This document shows, one piece after another, positions 28,844 to 38,753 of a stretch of DNA of 64,000 nt (positions within the stretch are counted from its first letter, which is position 1; each line of letters starts with the position of its first letter). Both the position numbers and the translations under genes were made by a program. The stretch is from contig NZ_CP028924.1 in NCBI RefSeq assembly GCF_003061515.1, forward strand, positions 2,356,001 to 2,420,000, read 5' to 3'. The DNA comes from Colwellia sp. Arc7-D. Its GTDB lineage: Bacteria; Pseudomonadota; Gammaproteobacteria; Enterobacterales; Alteromonadaceae. The notes under the pieces were generated by a model. That model was not told the origin of the DNA, searched no databases, and worked only from the letters and a program-made list of their open reading frames with translations.

Positions 28844-29282
28844 AAAGATATTCCTATTTTCTTTAATAATATAAAATGGATTAAAAGTGCTTCCACACTT
28901 AATAATCATTGAATTAGATATCCACAAACATCAACATTTAACCGCCTTAGAGTAGAAAATACAATGTTCTCCTCTTATATGGTTATTGTTATCTTAACCA
29001 TTACCCATCCTTTATTCAAAAGATAGCCGATGAAAGAGTTAATTCAAACTTATAACAATCACCATTAATTAAGTGCCAATACGGTTACAGATATTAGTCA
29101 TCATCAGATAACATTACATGCACAATACATGCACAATACAGGGCAAGTAAAACTATAACGCGCAAGCTATATTTCCACAACGCTCTTCCTTCAATTGTGT
29201 AAGTTGTTAATACACAGAAAACGCTTAACAATATTTAAGATAAAACACTGTCTATAAGTGGTGAGTTACCCGTATTTAATCT

Positions 29283-29936
29283 TTAGTTTTCTGCTAGATG
29301 CCCAGTTTTAACCCATATCAATGTATCTTGCTCAACATAAGGGTGATGAGCACTTAAATGTGGGCTTCTGATCCAAGTACCTGCTGGGTAATGTCCAAGT
29401 TCATCAATAAGCTCTCCACTGATGACATAAATCTCTTCCCCATTAAAGTGATTATGTAAAACAAATTTCTCTCCTGCAGGCCAAAAAACAAGAGCAACAT
29501 TTTCGTTTTCAAAACTATGTAACGGCTTTACTTTTAAATTACCGTAACCGGGTAGCCATGTTTGTTGAGCTGTATCGATACTGATGCGTTGAGTATCTAA
29601 AGGTGACATTTGGTGTAGCTTAACCAGTAATTCACATCCCTGAATGCTAAAAGGCGCATGTATAAAGCCTTTAGGGTTGCGAAAATAACTGCCTGCTGGA
29701 TAATCCCCGGTTTCATCAGAAAACACACCTGAAAGCACGTAGATTTCTTCACCTAAAGGATGATTATGTGAAGTAAATTTTGCACCTGCTTCATATCTAA
29801 CAATACTGGTTGCATGACCGCTTTCACGGTTCTCACGCGCTAATGGTTTTCTCATAACACCAGGTGAAGGGCTTTTTTCCCAAGCTTTTTCTGCTGTATT
29901 AATTACAACCCGTTGTTTAAAGTCCATATTAATCAT
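29283..29936 (-). CDS. Double cupin (ChrR-like anti-sigma factor cupin) protein
   Basis: This 217-residue protein contains two copies of a ChrR-type cupin domain, each with a matching block: FTSHNHPLGEEIYVLSGVFSDETGDYPAGSYFRNP in the first half and the parallel FVLHNHFNGEEIYVISG segment in the second. His, His and Glu in HNHxxGEE are metal ligands in both. ChrR cupins can act as zinc-dependent anti-sigma modules, but the N-terminal sigma-binding domain of ChrR is absent and no sigma factor is adjacent, so an enzyme or sensor role is open. ATG 29936 has GAG upstream. The 346 bases after it on its own strand (28937-29282) hold no gene. Confidence 0.8.
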   Translation of the reverse strand: MINMDFKQRVVINTAEKAWEKSPSPGVMRKPLARENRESGHATSIVRYEAGAKFTSHNHPLGEEIYVLSGVFSDETGDYPAGSYFRNPKGFIHAPFSIQGCELLVKLHQMSPLDTQRISIDTAQQTWLPGYGNLKVKPLHSFENENVALVFWPAGEKFVLHNHFNGEEIYVISGELIDELGHYPAGTWIRSPHLSAHHPYVEQDTLIWVKTGHLAEN

Positions 29937-30374
29937 ATTAAGTTTTCTCACTTGCATTGGTAGACTGGTATGCTGGCTATTTTTTCATATTAATCAGGTT
30001 GAAGTTAATTCATCAAGTAAGCTAATAATCTAGCCCAAAGGTTTAACGATGAATTAAATACAAAAAATACAAATTAAAGTTATTACTTGAATTCGCTATT
30101 TCTGCTACATTAATAGTATTGCTAGTATAAATTGATAAAGGCTTATAATTCAGTTAGCTTTCACTCAATTTAAGCGTGTCGGTATCTTTATTTCAGCTTA
30201 ATTATGCCTAAGCTGTATTAAATCGATTGAGCTATTAAACAAGTATAAGCTAAATAGTAAGCCATATATAATTGCAAGAAAGCTTATCGACACTTGAAAA
30301 CTATAAACTCAAAAAATGTTTACTGCACTAAGGGTAAAACCTTAATTACTATTCACTTATAAGAGTATTTATTT

Positions 30375-32978
30375 TTGATATTTCCCGAATTAAGTAAAAA
30401 AATCTCTACGGCTATTGTTGCCTTAATTTTATTCGCCATAACATTAAGCTTTGTTAGTTTAGTGAATGATATTGACCAGAAAAACATTGATGAGTTCAAC
30501 AGCCCATTTACCATTAACAGCAGCTACTTCATAGATAAGAGCAATAATGCTGATATAAATGAGGTTTTAACCTCTGCCCAATTTATCGAAAGTAACATAA
30601 ATAGTATCCCTTATGCACTTGCAGAGCAAAGCTACTGGATAAAGCTTTCCTTGCATTATCCAATCGGAAAATCACTATTATCAGTCAACATTCAAGAAAG
30701 ACGAGCATATGAAAATGAGCATTTAGTCTTAATGGCTGAGCATAGTATGCTTGATAGCTTTATTGTTTACGAGCTAGGCGCAATCAAAGCACCAACAATA
30801 CTTTTTGACAAGTCTTTAACTGACTTAGAAGTTAGCCAAAACGTATATCCTGCAGTAAATCTAGAGCTAAACCAGTTTGGTTATAGCGAATACTTAATAA
30901 AACTAAAGAGCTCAGGTCCTCCTAATATCCCTTTGCAATTGTTTAAACCAGACGATTTTGAACAAAGGTTACTATTGTCTCAGCTTATATATGGTGCATT
31001 TATTGGCATTTTGCTCATTATTGCTATCTATAATTTAGTACTATTTTTTGCTGGCAAAGATAAGGTTTATTTACTCTATATAGGATACCTCATATCTGCT
31101 TTTGCCGTGCTTTCATCATTAACTGGCTATGGGTACTTTCTTTTTTCTGAACAGGTAATGCACTTACTTAATCAATACCTCATCTTTAATGACTTTTTAT
31201 TAATTATATTCCTTCTATTATTTACTTTATTCTTTTTACGCTATGACAGATTAAATCACTGGGCCTATAAAGTTTGCATTGGCTTTGTCGCTATTATAAG
31301 TCTATTAGCTCTGTATTCACTTTCATTAGATGAATTAGCACAAACCAAACTATTTTTCTCCATACAGCCATTATTCTATATTGTCGCGCTTTACCTTATT
31401 TTTAATCGTTTAAAACAAGATTTTTCTTGGGCACGCTTTTACTTTTTATCTTGGTTGCCTTTGTTTGTTGGTGCAATTATTCAACCTATGGTGTTGCTAA
31501 ATCAACTTGAATATAGCTTTTTAACCGGTCATGCCTTTCTATTTGCCATTATGATTGAAGTTACCTTTATGGCTTTTGCATTAGCTGAACGCATTCGCCG
31601 AAGCGAGCAAGAAAAATTAACCATGATTGCTTATCATCAAAGTAATCATCTCCCTAGACAAACTAATCTAGAACACAAAATTAATGAAATTTTAAAGGAC
31701 GACATTCAAGACTTCACTGTTATCGTCATTAAGCCTGAGCAATTTCAACGTATTGAGCTTTATATAGATGAGCAAACTAGAGTTAAATTCATTCAAGATT
31801 TAAATCAAAAGCTCTCGTCATTATTTAGGTTCAATGATGCTGTACTTCATACGACTGACCAACTCGAAAAACTATGCTATTTGGAAAACTGTAGCTTAGC
31901 AATGGTGATTAACAACGTAGATAATGAGCAAAATATAGAGCTATTCATTCACTCTATTCAACAAGCAGTTCAAGATGTTTACTCGATTAAAAATCTTAAG
32001 TTACCCTTATCAGCGTTTGTTGGTTTAGCTACGTATCCTGAGCATGGTAGTTCAAGTGCAAGTTTAATCAGTAATGCATCAATTGCCGCAAGTAATGCCG
32101 AAACTAGCCAAAGCAAATGGACTTATTATGCGCAAAAAGACAGTGAAAATAGCCCATCTTCAATACAATTAGCCATTGATTTAGAGCAAGCGATAACCCA
32201 TAAAGGCTTTGAGTTATTTCATCAACCGCAGATTGACCTAAAAACAAATAAAGTTTGTAGTAGCGAGTGTTTAATTCGTTGGAATCACCCAGTGCTAGGC
32301 GCAATATATCCCGATGTATTTATTGCGATAGCAGAAGATTTTGGTTTAATGCCATCGCTAACATTATGGGTAGTAGAAACGGCGCTAACTCAACAGGCTC
32401 GGCTTACTGAACATACGGGTCTAAACCATATGGTTTCTATAAATATCAGCGGTAAAGATCTTATTCAAGCTAATTTTATTGATGACGTTGCCGGTATAAT
32501 TAGTCGTTGTGATATTAAAGCTGAAAAAATTATTTTTGAATTAACTGAGTCTATTTCTTTTGCGCAAAATAATATTGCTATAAATACTATTGAGAAGCTT
32601 ATTGAACTGGGTATTACTATTAGTATTGATGACTTTGGTACAGGTTACTCATCGCTATCTCAAATTAATCAATTACCCTTCCAAGAACTCAAAATAGACC
32701 GAGAATTTGTTGAAGATGTATGTAGTGACATTAAACGTAAAGTGATTGCTGAAACTGCTGTAAAAATGGCAAAAGGACTTGGATTAGAAGTGGTCGCCGA
32801 AGGTATAAACAGTGCTTTAGATGAAGAAACCCTGCGCAGTTTCGGCTGTGATATTGGTCAAGGCTATTTTTATGCTAAACCTATGTCTTATGATGATTAC
32901 CTAGAATGGCTAAACAATCTGACTAATGGTCAAATACCTAAAAGTTTAGATGGCGAATTTATTCCTGTTGATAAATAG
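30375..32978 (+). CDS. 7TM-DISM sensor with degenerate GGDEF and EAL phosphodiesterase domain
   Basis: This 867-residue protein has an N-terminal membrane anchor, an extracytoplasmic 7TMR-DISMED2-like sensor (about residues 45-190), a seven-helix 7TMR-DISM membrane domain (about 205-410), a GGDEF-like domain without the GG(D/E)EF motif (about 430-590) and a C-terminal EAL domain (about 610-850). EAL residues are mostly kept: ECLIRW in place of EALIRW, NISGKDL, FELTES, DDFGTGYSSL near 752, KIDREFV and AEGI. It probably hydrolyses c-di-GMP in response to an external ligand, with the GGDEF-like part as a regulatory module. The start codon is TTG with AAGAG nine bases upstream; no ATG or GTG fits before the first helix. 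The 400 bases upstream hold no gene. Confidence 0.86.
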   Translation: MIFPELSKKISTAIVALILFAITLSFVSLVNDIDQKNIDEFNSPFTINSSYFIDKSNNADINEVLTSAQFIESNINSIPYALAEQSYWIKLSLHYPIGKSLLSVNIQERRAYENEHLVLMAEHSMLDSFIVYELGAIKAPTILFDKSLTDLEVSQNVYPAVNLELNQFGYSEYLIKLKSSGPPNIPLQLFKPDDFEQRLLLSQLIYGAFIGILLIIAIYNLVLFFAGKDKVYLLYIGYLISAFAVLSSLTGYGYFLFSEQVMHLLNQYLIFNDFLLIIFLLLFTLFFLRYDRLNHWAYKVCIGFVAIISLLALYSLSLDELAQTKLFFSIQPLFYIVALYLIFNRLKQDFSWARFYFLSWLPLFVGAIIQPMVLLNQLEYSFLTGHAFLFAIMIEVTFMAFALAERIRRSEQEKLTMIAYHQSNHLPRQTNLEHKINEILKDDIQDFTVIVIKPEQFQRIELYIDEQTRVKFIQDLNQKLSSLFRFNDAVLHTTDQLEKLCYLENCSLAMVINNVDNEQNIELFIHSIQQAVQDVYSIKNLKLPLSAFVGLATYPEHGSSSASLISNASIAASNAETSQSKWTYYAQKDSENSPSSIQLAIDLEQAITHKGFELFHQPQIDLKTNKVCSSECLIRWNHPVLGAIYPDVFIAIAEDFGLMPSLTLWVVETALTQQARLTEHTGLNHMVSINISGKDLIQANFIDDVAGIISRCDIKAEKIIFELTESISFAQNNIAINTIEKLIELGITISIDDFGTGYSSLSQINQLPFQELKIDREFVEDVCSDIKRKVIAETAVKMAKGLGLEVVAEGINSALDEETLRSFGCDIGQGYFYAKPMSYDDYLEWLNNLTNGQIPKSLDGEFIPVDK

Positions 32979-32993
32979 CGCCACTAATTATGC

Positions 32994-33893
32994 TTAAAAC
33001 AATTGGTTTTCTAAAGTTTTACCATTAATAATTTGTGTGTAAGACCAATTGTTTTTTATTAACATATTGAGTAATTCAATTTCAACATTACCTACGTCAT
33101 GCTCATTATTAATCGTGAGTAAATATTCTCTATCTTGCGTCATATCAATATGTTCAACACTGGGTATTTGGCTTATTGACGCTATTATATCTTGATATTG
33201 CTGTTTCATTCTCAAGGTTAAATAACGAGTATTGACATTATTACCATGAGTTTGATGTTGCTTTAATTTACCATTTTCTAGATACAGTACCCGATCACAT
33301 AATCGTTCAAGCTCATTAAGATCATGTGAGCTTAAAATAAAGTTAACCTCACTAGCATGATCCGCAACAATTGCACGAATCTCTCTAGCATTTACAGGGT
33401 CAAGCCCCGCAGTAGCCTCATCCAGCATCACAATTTCAGGACTGCCCAATAAAGCTTGAGCTATAGTGGCGCGTTTACGCATGCCATGCGATAACTCGCT
33501 AGGTAAACTGTTAACAGCATCTAATAAGCCCACCATCTCTAACACTCTTAGCGTGTCGTTTTTAGCCTGTTTTCGGCTCATGCCTTGCAATCGTGCATAA
33601 AAGGATAATTGCATAGCGATAGAGAACCTAGGGTCCAATTGTGCATCTTGAGGTAATGCTGATAAACGCCCAAATAATGCAGAGTGTCCGGGTGAATGAC
33701 CCAAAACACTGATATTGCCTGAAGACGGTTGTATATAACCACATAACAAACTAAATAAGGTGGTTTTTCCAGCGCCATTTGGCCCAACTAGCGCAACTGG
33801 AGCACCTTTTTCTAACGAAAATTCAACATTATTGAGGGCCGTATTATTACCGTACTTTTTCGTTAATTGTTGAACATCAATAATTAAACTCAT
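32994..33893 (-). CDS. ABC transporter ATP-binding protein
   Basis: This 299-residue ABC ATPase has Walker A GPNGAGKTT (near residue 38), signature LSHGMRKR (near 139), Walker B IVMLDEATAGLDP and the switch HD in SSHDLNE. The ~80-residue C-terminal extension is typical of ABC-2 exporters. It pairs with the permease upstream, which it overlaps by four bases. The substrate is unknown. Confidence 0.9.
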   Translation of the reverse strand: MSLIIDVQQLTKKYGNNTALNNVEFSLEKGAPVALVGPNGAGKTTLFSLLCGYIQPSSGNISVLGHSPGHSALFGRLSALPQDAQLDPRFSIAMQLSFYARLQGMSRKQAKNDTLRVLEMVGLLDAVNSLPSELSHGMRKRATIAQALLGSPEIVMLDEATAGLDPVNAREIRAIVADHASEVNFILSSHDLNELERLCDRVLYLENGKLKQHQTHGNNVNTRYLTLRMKQQYQDIIASISQIPSVEHIDMTQDREYLLTINNEHDVGNVEIELLNMLIKNNWSYTQIINGKTLENQLF

Positions 33894-34705
33894 AATGAAG
33901 CCCTCTTCATCATTAAATGGCTACCAATGAGTAAAACAGCCGTTTGTAGTAAAGGCAAAAAGTATTGACTTGCAATATCACTACTTTGAGATAAAACACT
34001 ACTGATTTGCCCACCAGGAAATATTAAGTTGAGATAAAAATTTTGGCCAAATTGATATTCTATAAATACAACGAATAAAGGACCTAAGGCAAAAAATAGG
34101 GTTGCAACCACAATAGCAAGTCGTGCAGAGGTAACAAAAGTATTAAGCAAAGACATAAGTGCAATAAACGGTGCTACCACGATAATTAATTGCAAACACA
34201 GTTGAATGCCAAGCATAATACTGTCGGTCAATAAGGTTATATCTCTTAAACTTGCTAATATAGTTGTCGCAATAGCAGTCAATAAAATCAATATCGACAT
34301 GATTAATAATTGCCCTAAAAAACGTCCCAAAACTAACTCTGCTCGGGTTGTACGTAAAGTAATAAACCTTAATGTACCACGCTGCTTGTCTGAACAAATT
34401 TGATCGCTACATACCAATAACGCAAAGCTTGGAAAGAAGTAAATCGCCACTAACCAATAAATAGCGTATTCAGCAACAGGCCAATCTAACAAGGCAGAAA
34501 GCCCTAAAGCGCCAAATAATTGTTTTGCCATACTTTCAAACGAGTTCGATGTAACAATCGCTGATGCAGAGCCAACAAAATAATAAAGAATAATAAACCA
34601 GATAGCAGCAAATGCTAATAACGCCAGTAAGCCGCGTTTAGTTTTAAATAAACGTACGATTTCAAACGTAATTATATTAAAGAGTCTTGAAAGGTTAATG
34701 TTCAA
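33890..34705 (-). CDS. ABC-2 type permease
   Basis: This 271-residue protein has six predicted membrane helices and a cytoplasmic segment SDKQRGTLRFITLRTTRAELVLGRFLGQ, the ABC-2 coupling helix seen in GldF/NosY-like permeases. It overlaps the ATPase gene, so together they form a two-gene exporter. The substrate cannot be told. Confidence 0.86.
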   Translation of the reverse strand: MNINLSRLFNIITFEIVRLFKTKRGLLALLAFAAIWFIILYYFVGSASAIVTSNSFESMAKQLFGALGLSALLDWPVAEYAIYWLVAIYFFPSFALLVCSDQICSDKQRGTLRFITLRTTRAELVLGRFLGQLLIMSILILLTAIATTILASLRDITLLTDSIMLGIQLCLQLIIVVAPFIALMSLLNTFVTSARLAIVVATLFFALGPLFVVFIEYQFGQNFYLNLIFPGGQISSVLSQSSDIASQYFLPLLQTAVLLIGSHLMMKRASL

Positions 34706-34748
34706 TTGGCACCGCTATTTTATAGGTTAAGCTCAGTAAAGTAATTGT

Positions 34749-34832
34749 CGGTTAATGAGCTTCCTCATTAACCGATTAGGAATTATTTCATGCTCTATGT
34801 TCACATGGACAGCCTTAGTGCTGACCATGTGA
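34749..34832. repeat. Two inverted repeats between the DUF748 gene and the ABC genes
   Basis: The 156-base spacer contains CGGTTAATGAG paired with CTCATTAACCG (34749-34774, loop CTTC) and TCACATGG paired with CCATGTGA (34801-34832). Neither has a T-run on the minus strand, so they look like processing hairpins or weak terminators for the DUF748 transcript. Confidence 0.5.
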
Positions 34833-34861
34833 GTTTAATTAGTCATAGATTTTAAAGTAGA

Positions 34862-37501
34862 CTAAATAACAAACTTAATACGAGGTTTAGCCCCTTCTGA
34901 TGTATCTATTTGTGCTTTACAAAATAATAGCCTAGCTGAAGGCACTTTTAATTGATCGACTAAGTGAGACTTGAATAAATCAACACGTTGTTGTGATATT
35001 TTGCTTAAACGTGCAATATTTTCTGGTAAATGTGCTTGTGTCGCATCCGCTAGCTCTATGTCACTCGCCGTTGCTACCGCACAAAGTTTAACATTGGTAT
35101 TTTCCCTGTCTGCCAACATCACGGCCATTTGTCGGCTAAACTCTAGTTGTTCTGCGTTTAATTCAATAGCTGTTGCAGGATAAACTAAATCATTTATTCT
35201 CAGTTTAAGTGCAAACTCACCTGCTGCCATTGCTACTTTCATTACACTTGCATAAGGCACAAATGTGGTAATTAAATAGTCTTTCGCTGCTGACATAGTC
35301 GCTTGCTTAACCAGTAATGTTAATAATCCTGATAAGCCAAAAGAAGGTGAGTTTGTGTCACCTTTTAACGGCAAGGTCAGTTCAACATTACCATCAGAAT
35401 CTTTTAACATACCTAAAGCAACATTAAACGGTACGCTGAAGCCATCAGATATCGCGCCTCTTTCATTATTATCAGCCGCAGTAAACTCTACACCTCTTAA
35501 TAAAATATCAACATCGCCATTAATTTTATTTCCAGTCAAGCCAGCATCAATAGTGAGATCGAGTTGACCGCTTTCAATTTCATATTTTAATGCTTGTTTA
35601 ATATAGCTAGAAACACCCGGTAAACTGAGTTCTTTAACCACAGCATTTAGTTTGAATTTTTGTTGTTCTGCAAACGGAACACCGCGACCTTTTATATCAA
35701 AGCTAGCGTATTTATCTGTTTTCCCTTGTATATCAAGTAGCATTTCTTGTTCAGGGGTACCCGTATCAACATCAGATAAAAGCAGATGCGTAATATTGAC
35801 ATTACGCTCATAGTTCGGTGTAACACTGCTGTCTTTAAAGTCTACTTGAGCATCATCTAATAAGGTAAATTTACCTAATCTAAATGCTTGTTTCGCCACG
35901 GGAGCAGCTTTGTCTAACTCGGCAGCTTCTTCGCTAATTTGCTTGCTGTCTTCCTTGCTCGTTACTTCGTTAGTCACCTTTGGATTTTCAATCGTTTTAT
36001 CTGTGTCTTCATTACTGCTTGCGCTATTTAGAGCAACAAGTGTAGCTAACTGTTTATCTTTATCGAGTAACACATTAGCAACCACCCCAGATAGGGCTAT
36101 ATCATTAATAGCAATAAGCTCTGGGCTGTATTCAATTGTATTTACAGTTAAACCGTTAAATGCGGCTAACGATGGCATTTTTTGTTCAATATTTTTTGAG
36201 AACTGGCTTTTAGCAACAACCACGCTTTCAATATTTACTTTCGGTTTGTTGTCTTGATATTGAAGAGCAATATTATTAATCGATATATTTGCAATTTCGG
36301 CTAACAATGCTTCTTTGTCTGCTGCATTTGCCGTAACTCCATCGATGGTCACATTAATCAAGGTATCGATACTTATCGGGTTATTATCAGAAATTATAAC
36401 CGCTAAGTTTTTTGCCTGAGCTTTTTGATTTTTAACCGCAATAGCAATATTGTTTTGCACAACATTAAGATCATCAATAGTCAGCATCAACTCACCCATA
36501 TTAACTAATGTTTGCGCTTTACTTAACGCGATATTGTATTGGTTAGAATTAGCTACTTTGCTATCAACTTCACTATCAGCTTTTAAAACAGAAGATGTAG
36601 ATGATGGCGGCGATTGAAATTCAAGTATTTGCTTTTTAACTGAAATGGCTAGGTTCTCTTGCTCAACAATTAAGTCTTCAACAGCTAACAACAGTTCCTT
36701 AAAATTAATTAACGTTTCTTTTTCGTTAATGGCAATATTAAACTTACTGGCATGACTAACCTTGCCTTTGAGCGTTAAAATCTCTGGTGGTAAGAAGGCT
36801 TTTACTGTATTTAATTCGATATTTTTGGCATCAAGCTCAACACTAATAATCCCTTGTTGTTTCAGTAAACTCCCATCAATCTTCACTTTAACTGGTGCGC
36901 CATTTAAATGGCTGACCAAGTTTAATTTAATATCTTGCTCACGTTGAGACAATAAAATGTTCTGTAATGAAATAGAGTCTAATTGAATGTTATGTTTCTG
37001 TGAAAAATACATTAATTCAATATGTGCATCTGATAATTGGAATTCAGGCACAATAACTTGATAAGGAAAGTTGCCACTGTCAGGAACGTTTTCAGGCTCA
37101 GGTTCGACTGGAACAGGGTTTTCATCCATTAATTCAATACCGGCAATATTGAGGGAAGATTCGTTCACCGTAATAGGAATAAAGATACCATTGAGGGTAA
37201 ATTCAGCGATATATATTTTATCAAAAAGTAACTGGTACAAATGCAACTCTGCATTGAGACTTTGCAGTTTAAGTGCACTATTTTTTTCATTCGCTTTTAC
37301 TTCTAAATCACTTATCGTTAAATGTGCTGTAAATGGGTTATAGCGAATACTCGATTTATCGGTAAGTAGTAATGGCTTAGGTAAGCCGTAAGTATTGATA
37401 ACGTAGCGTATTATAGTTGGTGAGAGTAACCAAATGAGAGCATAAATAACGATAAAACTGATAACTAAAATTTGAACTAGGCGTTTAAAATAACGACCCA
37501 T
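34862..37501 (-). CDS. DUF748 AsmA-like envelope protein
   Basis: This 879-residue protein has one N-terminal membrane helix (about residues 9-28) followed by a very long periplasmic region of short beta-repeats, typical of DUF748/AsmA-like proteins. The two stretches near residues 225-360 repeat the pattern NIALxKxxTLVNxxELxLxxDDLxVxxxNIAI. A region rich in Ser/Glu/Lys lies around residue 500, and the last ~70 residues resemble the DUF748 tail. AsmA-like proteins carry phospholipids between membranes or affect outer-membrane assembly; a role here is inference. It is monocistronic. Confidence 0.82.
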   Translation of the reverse strand: MGRYFKRLVQILVISFIVIYALIWLLSPTIIRYVINTYGLPKPLLLTDKSSIRYNPFTAHLTISDLEVKANEKNSALKLQSLNAELHLYQLLFDKIYIAEFTLNGIFIPITVNESSLNIAGIELMDENPVPVEPEPENVPDSGNFPYQVIVPEFQLSDAHIELMYFSQKHNIQLDSISLQNILLSQREQDIKLNLVSHLNGAPVKVKIDGSLLKQQGIISVELDAKNIELNTVKAFLPPEILTLKGKVSHASKFNIAINEKETLINFKELLLAVEDLIVEQENLAISVKKQILEFQSPPSSTSSVLKADSEVDSKVANSNQYNIALSKAQTLVNMGELMLTIDDLNVVQNNIAIAVKNQKAQAKNLAVIISDNNPISIDTLINVTIDGVTANAADKEALLAEIANISINNIALQYQDNKPKVNIESVVVAKSQFSKNIEQKMPSLAAFNGLTVNTIEYSPELIAINDIALSGVVANVLLDKDKQLATLVALNSASSNEDTDKTIENPKVTNEVTSKEDSKQISEEAAELDKAAPVAKQAFRLGKFTLLDDAQVDFKDSSVTPNYERNVNITHLLLSDVDTGTPEQEMLLDIQGKTDKYASFDIKGRGVPFAEQQKFKLNAVVKELSLPGVSSYIKQALKYEIESGQLDLTIDAGLTGNKINGDVDILLRGVEFTAADNNERGAISDGFSVPFNVALGMLKDSDGNVELTLPLKGDTNSPSFGLSGLLTLLVKQATMSAAKDYLITTFVPYASVMKVAMAAGEFALKLRINDLVYPATAIELNAEQLEFSRQMAVMLADRENTNVKLCAVATASDIELADATQAHLPENIARLSKISQQRVDLFKSHLVDQLKVPSARLLFCKAQIDTSEGAKPRIKFVI

Positions 37502-37592
37502 ACTAGATTCCTATATATAACAAATAAGCACAACCATGAACAACTTCATTGAAATGTTATTGTACTGTTTATATGATTCAAAAAATGAAAAG

Positions 37593-37620
37593 ACTATCGA
37601 AATATTATCCGATAGCCTCT
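37593..37620 (-). terminator. Terminator after the DUF2959 gene
   Basis: CTATCG (37594-37599) pairs with CGATAG (37610-37615), and flanking AAAAGA/CTTTT extends the stem. T-rich sequence follows on the minus strand. Confidence 0.6.
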
Positions 37621-37638
37621 TTTAAAAAGCTTAACAAG

Positions 37639-38310
37639 CTACTCGGCTTTTAACAAGTCGATAAATTGTTGAGATTGCTCTATAGCTTGACTCATGTCAG
37701 CGACTAACGATTCAACATCACGTTTTATCGTTTTATATTCACCTTGTAGAGCACCAATGGCTTGCGCATTTAAATTATGTTTAAGATATAAACTGTTATC
37801 TTTTAATGCAGATAAAACTGGCGCCATTCTGTCTTTGGCACGATACATAGACTTAATAAGTCTTTGATAAGTACGTTCAGTTTCTCTTAATTTTTGTTGG
37901 CTTTGTTGCTTTAAGCTATTGCTCGCGTATTGTTGAATTTCATCATTCCATTCATCAAACAAGGCATCGGCCACACTTTCAATAGCGTCGATACGAGATG
38001 TTACTTCATCAGCAGAAGCTTTACTTGCTAAGTACTGATCATTAACCATCTCATATTGCGTCGCTAAATCACCACCATCGTAACTGATCAATTGCGTAAG
38101 TTGCTCTAACGCTGATTTAAACTGCACCTGTGCATCTTCTTGTGATGTTTGTGCGTCTTCAACTCTATCGAGCATAATATCGCGCTTATGTACGCCAACT
38201 TTTTCCATAGCTGAGTAATAAGCCGACTGACAACCGGCTAGCAATACGAGTGTAACAAGCATAAATGAAAATTTTGAAACAACACTTTTTTGCATTTTTA
38301 ACTTTTTCAT
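37639..38310 (-). CDS. DUF2959 lipoprotein
   Basis: This 223-residue protein has a lipoprotein signal ending LVLLAGC and a mature part that is almost all helical (SAYYSAMEKVGVHKRDIMLDRV start), the DUF2959 pattern. It should be anchored in the outer membrane and form a coiled coil in the periplasm. Function is not established. It overlaps the small membrane gene upstream by four bases. Confidence 0.85.
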   Translation of the reverse strand: MKKLKMQKSVVSKFSFMLVTLVLLAGCQSAYYSAMEKVGVHKRDIMLDRVEDAQTSQEDAQVQFKSALEQLTQLISYDGGDLATQYEMVNDQYLASKASADEVTSRIDAIESVADALFDEWNDEIQQYASNSLKQQSQQKLRETERTYQRLIKSMYRAKDRMAPVLSALKDNSLYLKHNLNAQAIGALQGEYKTIKRDVESLVADMSQAIEQSQQFIDLLKAE

Positions 38311-38537
38311 AAATTATTACCGCTACTAAATTTTGCAGCATCGATAATTGCCCATAAATGCGTAATTGCCGCAAATGCAATGGGGAATACTAACCATGAA
38401 AGTCCCCAAAAGATGCTCGCAAAAACAAAAAACAATAATGCCGGCAATATACGACCTTGAACCAACTGGCCTAAACCTGGAATAAAAAGACTGCAAATCG
38501 CGGCTAACACATTACCGCCTGAACCTTGCTGTGCCAT
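38307..38537 (-). CDS. Small TM2-like membrane protein
   Basis: This 76-residue protein has two hydrophobic helices and the segment SLFIPGLGQLVQGR, which resembles TM2-type small membrane proteins. A clear AGGAG stands before the ATG. It is coupled to the DUF2959 gene by a four-base overlap, so the two probably work together. Confidence 0.75.
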   Translation of the reverse strand: MAQQGSGGNVLAAICSLFIPGLGQLVQGRILPALLFFVFASIFWGLSWLVFPIAFAAITHLWAIIDAAKFSSGNNL

Positions 38538-38753
38538 AAAAATCTCCTAAATATAAAAAACACACATTAATATAATGAAAAGTATAGCATTAGATTAATT
38601 TGTAAGCTGCTGTTATTGGGTCTATATATTGTAAAAAAATAAGACACAATATTTGACTATATTTAACCTAACTTCTACTGCGCAATAGCTAAGCTTTGAG
38701 TAGAACTATCATCACGAGCTAAAACTATCGTTAGATTTATAGGCTAGCATTAC

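Noticed and set aside
29112..29140. Short repeat of CATGCACAATA
   Set aside because: Only two copies in a plain AT-rich spacer; no sign of a function.
34206..37343. Opposite-strand frames inside the permease and DUF748 genes
   Set aside because: They follow the composition of the minus-strand genes and have no ribosome sites or domain signals.
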